Below, one piece after another: positions 33,401 through 45,800 of a DNA stretch of 64,000 nt. A model generated the notes under the pieces. That model did no database searches. It worked only from the letters and a program-made list of their open reading frames with translations, and was not told the DNA's origin. This DNA comes from Pomacea canaliculata. Taxonomy: Eukaryota; Mollusca; Gastropoda; Architaenioglossa; Ampullariidae. Every line of letters starts with the position of its first letter. Within the stretch, counting starts at the first letter, position 1. The stretch is from positions 1,550,001 through 1,614,000 of the forward strand of contig NC_037595.1 in assembly GCF_003073045.1 (NCBI RefSeq), written 5' to 3'. Position numbers and translations under genes: made by a program.

Positions 33401-33868
33401 AATAAAATAAATCATTTCTTTGCTTTGTAATGCAAGTTAGTGGATGCACTGAATAAGATTTTGTTTTGACATTTTAAAGTATTTTTTAACTAATAAGAAA
33501 CAGCAATGAACTGCTAAACGTCACAGTTCTTTCAAAACAAATTATAAATTATTAATCAATCCAGGCACAAAATCAAGCTGGTGTTCAAGTTAGTGCATCG
33601 CAATACTCACTTCGATATTAATGTGAGTCATCCATACTACCAAAGTTTGGGTCCAAGAAAATGGACCTGCTGTGGGGTCACTGATTGGATAAGGAAGATC
33701 AGGATGCATCATAATGAAGATTTTGGGGGAAAAAAGTGAAAAAATTTATGTCAAAATGCCTATTCAAGCCTCAAAAAAGGTGATAAAACTAATTTTTTAA
33801 ATACCAGATAGGAGTGTCACAAGTTTGTAACACTATAAGGTGGTGGTGGGCCCAAGCCTCAGTTCCTA
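30444..33868. other. Intergenic stretch and probable 3' UTR of IBTK
   Basis: No conserved exon is recognised between the SINE at 30289 and the IBTK stop. The longest open frame (minus, 31366-31800, 144 codons) has no family resemblance. TTTATT at about 31113 and 30672 would give AATAAA on the minus strand, compatible with a long IBTK 3' UTR, but this is not established. One SINE copy lies at 32889-33042. Confidence 0.45.
32889..33042 (-). repeat. tRNA-derived SINE
   Basis: On the minus strand it has an A-box-like AACAGTGGGTAAGC, a B-box-like GGGTTCACATCTC, the middle block CATGTGGCACC, and the 3' block ATGATATAGCCCTAACTGGT. These match the family at 30289 and 63018. It lies just past the IBTK 3' end. 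Confidence 0.75.
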
Positions 33869-36800
33869 TCAGTTGTGTCCAGCTGCTGAGGAGCGCTGGC
33901 AGCGCCAGAGGGGAGCAGCCATTGTGGACGACGCACGTTCTACTGTGATGTGCTCATCATGCTGCAGATCAGCCCGGTACAGCAGCAGCAACCCGCTCAT
34001 GGCCTCCTCTTCCATCTGTCGTCAAACAGCAAAGTTTATGCCACTCTCCACCCATGTTTTTATGTTTATTTTTCTAGTTTACGTCAATAGTGACACTATC
34101 ATAAAGGAACTCTCTGCCACATACACATCAGTAAGCCAATTATTGCTTTTAGATAAAAACTAATTATCAACCTCCTGATGTCATAGCATTGTAGCTGACT
34201 AAGTATCTTGGCTAAGAACTAGAAATAACTTTTTTTTTAAATCTTCAACAGAACATAGCTTTTAAAGGAAATAATTTTTCTGGAAGTGTGGGCTGTAAGC
34301 AAAATGCAGAATAACAAATGCTACATACATGTTAGCCACCTGGTGTCAAGTGTTTTCATCCCAATATGAAAACTAGGAAGTCAATAAACTAAAAATATTT
34401 TCACGAAATTTAGAAAAAGAGTCCTAAAATAGTCCTTGTCATCTTTATCTGCTACATCTCTTTACTGACGACAGTCACCTGAATGAGATGAAGAGGTTTT
34501 TGTACAGTCTTCTCCAGTGTGTCTTTCTGCTGCAGCTCATCCCGCACAATGTCAGAAAATCGTAGGCTAGTGGCAGCATTCTCTGGAGGAGATGATGGAT
34601 AAACGGAACGATGCCATGGGTTGGATGGCTGGGCTGGCAGCCCCGGAGAACTGGGGGAGGGTACAGTCAATGATGCAGGACGATGGGGTAACCCCCAGCT
34701 GCAAGGAATCATTGAAAGGTCAAACACAGTAAGTAGTAATTTGATGATAATTATTGTTTCCTTAAGTGAAGAAAGTATTTTAATATATTAAATATGTTTA
34801 TATATTATTTTTGATATATTAAATAATAATAAATGTAAAATTTATATAGCACAGAATCACACTTATACAGGACCAAGCGCTTAGCACAAAAACTAGGTCA
34901 TTATGTTGGTCATGAAGGAACAAGTCTGGCGGACAGAGAAGACACTTGAAATAAAAGAAAGTAACCATAAATACTTACAAGAAATGTGATCAACAAAAGG
35001 ACATTGGCAGGACAAACTAATCAATCAATACTGAATTGAATTGAATCATTTATTCAATGACCATAGTCACTTTAGAAGGGGGAGCAAACAACAAAGATAA
35101 TACAATATTACATACATTAAATTTGTAAACTTTGTTTTGTCCAGTTAATAATAACTTACTACAAAACTTGTTCTTTGTAGGTTTGCCTATCCTTTTTAGT
35201 TGTACTGTAAATTTTCTCCCATTTAAGTTTTTAACATTAAAATTGATGCACTGAACTTGGTTCTCAAGCAATCAAAAGGAAATTAGAGAGTTTCAAAGAT
35301 AAAGCAATTTGACATGCAATAACAGAGCCCTCATTAAGTTAGCCCTAAAAAAATGTTCCATTTTTTTTAAAGTTCAGGTGGGTGGAATGTCACGGGCCAG
35401 TCCATACCTCTGTTTTTCAGATTATTTTAACCCCTTTGCAACTTATGGACTGCAAGTGTATGCTGAATGCCTGGGAGAATGAATGAGAACATTAGATGAG
35501 AAAGTGTTAACCGTGACACAAAGTGTATGGTGAACCTGTTTCAGCAGCAGATTTTTGGCGGGAACAAGGTAGAAAATTTACTCAGGCCTGGGATTCCGAA
35601 AGATGAAGACATGCCTTAGTCAGGGCATATAAGTCTCCCTAGTTGAGATTACATAGTAGAGCAGGGTAGTGTCCATCGATACTGGATGCAGTGCGGTACT
35701 GACCCTTGTGGATTAACCTCGCAAAGACGAGGTATGACATCTTTTTCTGTTATTGCTTATGGAATTGTAATAGATCTCATGTAGGTTTCAAAGTTGGAAA
35801 CACTAAAATATGAGAGAAAGATGTGTGGATTGGAGAATATGGTTTAGAATTGTAGTATAGTGTAAACTTGAGTTACAGGTTTCTGTTTCCCCATCATTTA
35901 GTTTGATTTTATGTTTTTTTCCCAGAAGGCTGGTAACCCAGGTTAAAATGTGCATCACTAAAGTCACTAACTTCAGGAAACTTGTCACTGAACATGTCAG
36001 CCACTGACCTGATATTTAAGTCCTGGGCAGGTGATCTGCTGGAAGGCAGCAGTGGCTTAGCACTAGTTGTGCTGGCAGATGGCCTGTTGCTGGTGGAAGA
36101 TGGTGGTGACTGAGCAACTGATCTGCCTGCTGTGTCAGATTGCTTAACTTTGTCTTGAAGCATCAATTCTCTGAATGACTGGACTACTTTGTTGACAGAG
36201 CCCCTGAAAACCAGACACGCAACCATGGCTGCTTTTACTCTGCTGGCATTACTGAAGGAGAAAAACAGTTCTTCTCATTTAAAACTCTTCACCATCCTTA
36301 TAGTCTTGCTGAAACAGAAGTCTGTATACAAAGATTAAAAGTTTCCATAGTCTAAAGGCTATGTGTACATAAAAGTGTGTATATAATTTTAGAACTATAG
36401 GGCTTTAAAGTTTGCCCAAACATGGATCATAGATAAACCATATCTACTTGGTGGAACAGCAGTCTGTGCACTAAGATGAAAAGTTCCATAGTCTAAAGGC
36501 TATGTACATAAAAAAGGGTGTATATAATTGTAGGCCCTTAACAATTTACAGTTCATACAAACACATATCATAGATAAACCATATCTACATGGTGGAACAG
36601 CTAGAAACTGTAAAGAATCAAAATATTTTAACTCTGTTTATGCCCATTTTTGAAACCCTATAGGCCACAAAGGCAGTGAAATATAAACGGTTTACTGCAT
36701 CAAGAGCAAACCATGAGGTAGATGAAGCTGAATGCTCTAGCTCCTACTGTCTTTCGCCTTCACTAATGATTACGTCACAAGTGTCCTAGCGAGCTTCGAA

Positions 36801-39800
36801 CTTTCTGCTCCTACTTAAAGCCAGGATATATGTAACTACCGCACTGCACTAAAATCTCATAAATTTATGAACTATTGACTCATCTACTTCCACATGTAAA
36901 CCTTAACTGTGCCTGCTGTGAGGAATGAGTAGAATGCTATGAGGACTGAGCACAATGCTGTGAGGATTGACCACAATGCTGCCTACCATGGACAGGCTAC
37001 AGGGGAGGCTGCAGCAGACACTAACAGCTGCTTTGTATCCTGACTGGCACTTGGACTGAGAGGTGCAGATGTCAAAGATAATGACTTCTGGGCATGAGCT
37101 GCTTTATTCTTTTTCTGCTTTTTCACATCTTTCCATGAAAACCGTGTGCTCCCACCAGTCTTTGCCACCTGCTTGTTTCTGAGCAACAGAAACATCAAAA
37201 CTTTTGTTTGTGTTTAAACATTTTCAGTGGAAGATCACTTGGCCCAGCTAATTTCTGGCCATACTTTTTTTTTTTAATCACAACTATAATTAAACACCAG
37301 AAAATAACAATAACTATTGGTAACAGATTCTGACAAGATATTTTAAAACTGACAAAATGGAAATTTGTGTTGTCTCAGTTTTCAAATTACAGGCTACACA
37401 ACTGTCCATTATCTGCTCCAAAACCATTGTTGTGGATGTTCTTCAATCTTTGTGGTAAATTACAACAATAAATACAATAAATAATCATAATGTCTTCATT
37501 ACTGTCTCTTGTTCACAATATATTTTATTTTTAAGTGGCAGTTTACCTCAAGCCACCCTCTTCTTGTTCCATGATCTTTCGCAGGCCTAGGGTCCCACTG
37601 TCTCCTGTCTTGTCGGTTTTGACTTGTTCTTGAGAGCCAGGGGATGGGGAGAGGATGGAGGTACCCCAGCCATGACTAGTCTTGCTAGGATTTTGAATGG
37701 GTATTCCATACGTGACCTGCCGTTTGTCCTCCTAAGACAGCCACAATCACAAATGCTTATAATATTTTATATGAATATTTTTGGTCCAGATATGTTACGT
37801 CTATAAATAAAATTGAGAGAGAGCAAATGTGTGTGGTGTGATGTGTGCATGTGTGAGTGAACAAGTGAACTTAAGCATCCTTCAATTGAGTCTTTTCACA
37901 ATGTTCTCTTGAATATCCCCAGTCAATAAGCAATGTCCCTTTAGTGGATAAGCAAGTGTAGAGAAATTATTTCAGCTATTGTTCAAGTACAAGTATGAGA
38001 ACTTTAATCCATGGAAAGAGAAACAACTTACTGATGCTGGCTGATGTTCTACTGCCACTTCCATAAAGTTTGTTTCCTCCTCGGAATGGACGCTCACTTC
38101 AGAGCTTACGGATATCTGTCGTTCAATAACCTCAACTGGTGAAGGCAGCTGTGGTAGTTTCCCTACCCCACTGGGAGGAGCCTGGGTCTCCTCGCTGATG
38201 CTTCTGGTTCTGTTCTGGCGTCTGCGAGGCTTGTTCTTTTTATTGCTGGGCTCACGGCTTGTCAAAGCATGTTCCGAACTGAATTCAGCACACAAAGCTG
38301 AGAGATACTCCTTTTCAGGCCCTTCACTCCATGGAGTGATCATGCGCCGAGACATGGCAGGAATCTTGAAGAGCACAATAAACCTAAGCCCTCAATTTTT
38401 TTCAAGTGTATGAATTCTCCTTAGTCCAATAATATAAATTATTACCCTAATTAAAAATATTAATAGGTATCGGCACATACACCTTCCTACTGGTGGAAAG
38501 TCGGCAATCACACAAAAATAGCTTGTTTTCAATTCACAGTATTTTATGAATTATCAGGAACAGAAATATCACTTTTAAATCACAAAAAAGAACAACTTTC
38601 CATCAGGTGTTCAGAGTATGTCTTTGTTTTGTGTGACTGGAAAAATAATGTGTATTTTGTGAGGATAAATGCGTTTGATGGTTGGATTGGTAAGATGGCA
38701 CAAAATATCTACTGTAAATTTAACCATAACACAAAAAAGTCAGATTTACTTATTGTTATACATTATATATATATCATCAGTAATACATTTTAGCTGGAAG
38801 TTGAATTGTTAAAATAAGCCATAAGCAATTATTATTATAGATAACAAAAATTTGATGTTTTGATGGTTAGAAAATGTTGTAATCTGCTTAAAACTCAGAC
38901 CCAGACAATAATCAAGTGAATTAATGAGGGGACTTTAAATCTGCAGCAAGGCCAAAGCAAATGATAACCAAATCCAACTACTATTTGTTAATGTATTACA
39001 ATTGCTCTCATTATTATTATTTATAACAACTGCCTAAATCTCTCCTCTTAATCAAAAGTGGGAGGGGGGGGGGGAGTTGACTGTATTACCCAAACTTTTG
39101 GGGTATTCACTTATTTACTTGGAATTGCACTTGTGTGTGTTATTTCTCTAATCACCATCAAATAAAAGTTAGGGTTGACTAAGAAGACTTGAATGTCCTT
39201 TACAAATATTAAAATACCTACTCTTCATTTTTAACCACTACGCCCCTCCACTACATGTAAAAGTAATTAACATCGCATAGATTAAAAGATACATGTTTTT
39301 TCTATTAGTTTATCACATTTGAACCAACTCTGTCTAGTAGATTAGAAATTACAGCTGTTTTAAGTTCGCTACCCCTGAAACGTTTCATTTTTCTGCCTGA
39401 AAAATTGATGATTTTGTAATAATGCATCTCACATAAGAGACCTTGCAAATTTGTAGGAAAAAACTGTTGTTTTTTTTTAAATTTAGATGTATTTTTTCTG
39501 GAATGTTTTTTCACAAATTACTTTTTCGATAACTTGAGTAGAAAGTCAGTGTTGGTAACTTCTCATACAAAGTACTTGGGGACTTCTAAGATTTCACAAT
39601 GTACATATGACATCTTCAAACATCATTCAAGATAAATAGTTATAACTGTGACACAAATCACGATCTTCAAACAGCAATATCTCCAAAACTAATAAAGACA
39701 GAGACTTAGTTTTTGTTTTGTTTTTCTTGTATTTTCTTGTAGTTTCATGCAACCATAAAAATACTTATTTTCAAAAAATTTATTTTGTGTGCCGGTACCA

Positions 39801-42800
39801 AATATTAGTGATATTTATACCACAGTACAGACTGTTATCACTTTAGGCAATAATAAACACGAACATGACATAAAGAAGTGGTTCTTAGTCACAGAAGCTT
39901 TAAAACTAAAAAGCCTGTGAATCCAAATCTACAATGGTGCCTGGGATCAAGAAATCATGACAAATTCTGGCAAGTCCACGCCTAACAAGTCTGCACCTGA
40001 TGCAAGCTGAATATCTAGTTTCACTTACTGCACTCCTATAGTAGTTGCTCAGGTCTTGCATTGTCTCATCTCCAATCATATCCAGAGACCTGAAGCCGAA
40101 GATTTTAAGCATTAACTCCAAGAATAAGAGCAATTTATCCATGACATTTATGTCTAAAGTGCATGAATCTACATGAAAATCATGTACTACTATACAACAG
40201 CCAGCACTACTGAAGGTGGTCTTGAAAGTGCCTTATCAGATAAATGTTATAAACAATTCTTAAACACTTGCACCATTTTACATCACCAGGGTGTGGGGTG
40301 ACAATAGTCTGGTTAGAACAAAGCACAGAAAAAATGTGCACTGCCATATACACACCCCCAAATTTGCCAAAAAATGTTCTGTTTACTTTCTGTTCCATGA
40401 CAAGAGAAAAAAGCAAACCTGTTCTCAAGCAATGCTGGCAAGTTAAGACGGATGAACTGCTGGCAGACTTGCTGCAGCTGCTCTGCATTGTATGTCGTGG
40501 CAAACTCCAAAACTTCTCCAACATTACGCAGGGTCACTAAACAGACACACATATACAAAACCTGACATAAGTTTTTAATGCCGGTGACATAAATATTGTA
40601 TGCTGCAAAAAACTCCATGCTTTCTTCAAAATTACACTCTCATGCTCCTTGGTTTAGTTCATGATGCAAGGTCATTAGGCAGACACAGAAAAGCCTGTGG
40701 TACAACAGGCTCTTGGTAACTGTGATATGTCTTGCTGCGCAACAGTAATAAAAACCACTCTGTGAGCATGACACTTTTTTAAACAACATTTAGCTGGGAA
40801 ACCAATAGACATTTCAATGCAGTGGGGTCATTTCATTGTTTTAATGAGGAACAGGTCTCTAATCTTTTACAGTGCCATCTAATTATAATTCTCCCTTTAT
40901 ATCACTAGTTCACCCCACCTCTCACCCCACACACACACGTGTGAGAGAGGATGAATGTAAAGGACAATATAAGTAGTGATTGGTCATAACTAAGTAATGG
41001 AATGGCAGAGAGGGTGTGTATGGTATGTTTAGCCAATCACTAGAGTTGATGATTGCTGCAGATGTGAATTTAACATCATGTCAGGCAAGGAATTGGGGTC
41101 TTTTCACTGGATTCTCCAGAAGGAATGTCTGGGAAGTAACTGTATTCTTGTGATCAACGTACAAAGCTCTCGAGTATTAATAATTTTCTCTGAAACACTA
41201 AATTGCCTTGAGTTCTCACTGGGGACGTACACTGAGGCCTTGGAGTCATTTAAAGCTTTACTACCAATTTAGTGTGTTTTATGTACCCAATAACACAGCG
41301 TGAGACAGCAGAGGTATTGAGAGTGTAATTAGCTCAAAGCAGTGGCAATTACGACCCTCTGGCCATCTTCATATATCCTTTCCCCAAGGTTTACAGACAC
41401 ACACACAAATGATGACACACTGAAGTGTTCAGCCTATCATTATCACTCACATTCACATAATTTTTCTTTCATATACACACATGTATATGTGTACATTCTC
41501 TTTCTCACACACACACACACATGTGCGCTCTCATAAATGTCCAGTTATCAGCTCAAAGAAGAGCCTGTGAAACTCACACAAGGCAGTCAGAGCTTCCTCG
41601 CACATCTCCTTCAGTCGGACAACCAGCAGCTGGTCTGCGACCACCAACACACTGCACAGCAGCTCTATGTCCGGCCTCTCTGTACAGCACATTTGCAAAA
41701 TGTTAGTTTAGCTATAACATTTTCCAAAACCATTCTAGTACAGTTGTATCTCTAAATGCAAAATGATTATGTTGTCTTTTCAACATTTTCACTACTTAAC
41801 ATATTGCTTTTCTAGCAGCCAGTACCAGGCAAAATAAAGCACACAGGCATTTAGGCATCAGAAATCAAAAACAAAAATTGCAGCAAGCTCATGCTCCCTG
41901 GTATAGCTCATGATGTGAAGACACAGTTATGTGTGCTAAAAATAACAGTCTACCCACAATTCGACATGCATATACTCCAGTACTGGCCTGAGAAAGCGAC
42001 AACTGTCGCCTGTGGGAGTGAAAGAGTTAAGGAGTGAATGTCATAAACATGTACTAATACATATACACACATGAAGGTCAACTGATATTATAAATGTTTG
42101 TTCTATTTTCAGAAAAGGAAGAAATAATGTATCCTTGAACACAAAAGATAAAGGGGCAGAAAATCATCAGGTTCACACAAAAGGCTTTTCACTTGCCTGT
42201 CAAAATGGGAAGCTCGTCTGTATATACATATTCCAGCAGAATTTCCAGCACTTCCCCTGAGATTGGCAGCTTCACTGAACTTGTGTCTGAGGTCTGCAAG
42301 CAAATAAGAGCACCAGGTCATGCCGCGAATACCCAGCAATCCCGGTGACATTACTTCCTCATCCTGGTGGCCATGACAATGAGGCGAGATTTCAGAAACA
42401 TGAAAGAAAAGCAAAGAGCTTCATTTTCCACATTCATCAAGCTCTAAATTAGAAAAAAGTGTAGGTGTAAGTCACAGAGTTGGTGTAACTAACCTCAATC
42501 CAGCCACTACCCAACATGCTGTGGAAATACTCTAAACGAGCAGCCAGGATGCATTTGTGGCACTGCACTGTGGTGCCGTCTTCTGCACGAATACACACAT
42601 CATACAGCTCCGGTCTGTCAGAATACCAAAAAAGAAAAGAAAAAAGGAAACTTACAACAAATTGAAAACACACTACAGTGAAAACCATTGTAAAAACCGT
42701 GTAACCCCTGAAAACAACACCACACTGATCAAGTGGAACCTAAACACCCTCATTTTACATCTTACAAAATGCACACTAATGAGAAATCAGTCATTCTGCC

Positions 42801-45800
42801 ACTTAGTTACATCCAGACTCTCAATTTTGCTTTCCGCATAACTGCTAGAAAATGGCAGGAAATAAGCTCTCACATTTTGGTCCTGTCAAACTTAAGCCGC
42901 GGCGCCGCTATTTTCTTCCCAGTAGACTGTATTACGTTGTTGACGCAACTCACTCCTTCCAATCTGTCATGACCACAACAAACAGTATTAATAATGTTTC
43001 ATTTATAAAATACCTGATCTCACCAACAAAGACAAACTCACGGCACATAGAAACATGAAGTCGCACAAGCAGACACTTATCAGTAGGCATCAAATCTCAA
43101 GCCAGTATCGTTAGTCATGTTGAACATTTTCTGGCAGCGATTCATGTAGTAAAAAATAGTTGCAAAGCTTGTCTTCAGGTTTTTTCCCATCTTCCTTTGA
43201 AAATGCCCTAGTGAGGCCACTTCTTAAGAAATCCACCCTTGATGTCGATGAGTTTAACAATTATCGCCCAGTTTCCAGCTTGTCTTTTCTCTCAAAGATC
43301 ATAGAGAAAGTAGTTTTGCTCATCTTTGGGTCTACTTACAACACATCAGCACCAGCTCATCCCCCATGCTCAGTCAGCATAGAGACCTTTTCACAGTACT
43401 GAAACTACTTTAATTAAAGTGAATACCAACATATTATCTGCCCTTGACAGGGGTGATATTTCTGTCTTAACTCTACTGGACCTGTCTGCTGCATTCAACA
43501 TCATGGACTTCGTAACTACACACCCTCTACGGGATTTCTGGACATGCACTAGTGTGGTTCAACTCCTATCTCACTGATAGGATGCAGACTGTGTTTGTTG
43601 ATGTTCAAACATCTCGCCCTGGTCCACTTTCTTGTGGCGTGCCTCAAGGCTCAGTACTTGGCCCAGTTCTGTTTATGAAGCCACTTTCATCTTGCATCCA
43701 ATGTCACAACGTTTCTGATCAATCATATGCTGGTGATACACAGCTGTACTGCTCCACTCCACAGGCTGAGTCTCACTCTGCTACCAGCACCATAGAAGTC
43801 AAAGACCGGATGGTGTCAAACAAACTGAACTCAATGATGATAAAAGGGAACGGAGAAGAAGAAATCCATTTTCACTCGTTTGTCCACCAACGTCAAGGTG
43901 GGCGAAACCAACATTACCTTTGTGTCCTCCGTCAGGAATCTGGGATTAATTGTCACTGCAGACATGACTCTTGCTAAACATGTTACAACTGTCTGTCAGT
44001 TTGTCTATTATGAGCTAGTCAAGATCAGCGCCATCCGTCACATTTTGTCTACGTGCGCTACCAACACTCTTGTCTGTTTGTTTTATCCAGACTTGATTAC
44101 TGCAACTCCTTGCTTGCTGGCTGCCCTGTATACCTTCTTCACAAACTCCAGAAAGTACAGAACTCTACTACACGTCTGGTGCTTAGAGCTCGGAAACGGG
44201 ACCATGCCACCCCTCTTTGTTTTCTGCACTGGCTACCCATCTGTTCTGGCATCCAGTACAAACTGTCCACACTGTCCATGCTGTGTTTTAATTTCTTTGC
44301 TGTCACCTGCCCTGATTATTTCTCTGAGCTGCTCTTCCCTCACATCCCAGCTACACAACTCCGCTCCTCGTCTGATGATCGTCTCCTTACTCTTCCTGTC
44401 ACCAAAACAACAACATATGGCCACAGGATTTTTAGTTATTGTGCAGCGAAATAATAGAATTCTCTCCCTTTCCATGTCCACCACCTACTCACTATTGATC
44501 CTTTAAATGTGCACTAAAAACGCACCTCTTCCATAAGCATTACTCCTAACAACCTTTCCCATAATGCTAGCCCTTCCTTTTGCAATATCACGCTACTCTC
44601 AACTCTTTTTCTTTTTCTTGTTTTTTGGTTCCTCTTTGTGTTTTCTGTATTTGATTTTATTCTTCATTTAGTACGGCTGCTTATTCTTTTATAGCACATA
44701 CGTTATTTGTTTGCTTGTCCCTCGTATGCTGTCCATGTTTCGTTCTTGTTCTTAAGCAACAAAAGCATACTCCTTAGGAGTGTGAGTAAGCACCTTACAA
44801 ATTTTGCCTTATTCCTGGAGATACATATCAGTCAAAATGCAATACAATACAAAATACAATAACAGCAAATCAAACCTTTAATTTCCTTTTTTTTTTTTGA
44901 GTGTTGCAAAAAACTTGAGGTATAATGTAACAAAAAGCAGTTTAAAAATGTGGTATTTCGGGCTCTTTTGTGCGTTTCATGACTCCTGCGACCTTACACA
45001 AACATCAGCAAGTGGATGACAGCTTGAAGTGGGTTGAAATAATAAAAAGCTACATGTTTCAGGCCTAACTGTAAATAGACACCTGCTAAATGCTATCTTA
45101 CAAAATACTTACCTCTTGGACAAGCCCTTGACTCCGAGTTTTCTTGCTGCTTCTTGTAGGATCTTGACAGGGTCATTGCCTCTGTATGTTTTCTCCAGTC
45201 CTTCCTCCTTCTGGGTGTTTTCCTTTTTCCTTTGTCTGTCCACTTCAAAGGCTGACAGGACTTTTCCACTATTAGCAATCACCTCCTGATGCAAGCCGTC
45301 AACATTGACATTCTTTTTCTTGTTGTAAGAAAAGCTGAAGTTGGACCCAATCTTCATAACATCACATGTGTCTGTGTAGATAAACTTCAGCACCTGCTCC
45401 ATAACTTCTGGGTGGATATCATGGACTGTTATTTCCCTGGTGGTGTTGCCCATACCTGCAGGGTCTGACGAGAAAACTTTCTTGCGAAAAAAGTCTGCTC
45501 TTGAAGCTAGGACAAAAAGGTGCACTGGCCAGCTCTGTTCACCTACCTACAGACAAATAAAAAGCAGATACTTTAGCAAAAATACAATGCTCAATATTAT
45601 CAATGTGAATTTTAGTGGATGTTTGACGGGAATGGGGGAAATGAGAAGTAAAAAACAAAGGGAACTAAAAGAATGAGCTGACTTCAGCACATGTTGTTCC
45701 TTATCAATTCAGCATTAAAATTTTAAAAACAAGTATCTTTATTTTAATCTAACTGCAGACGCATCCAACTTACAGCAATTTTAGCCAAATAAGCAAGCAT

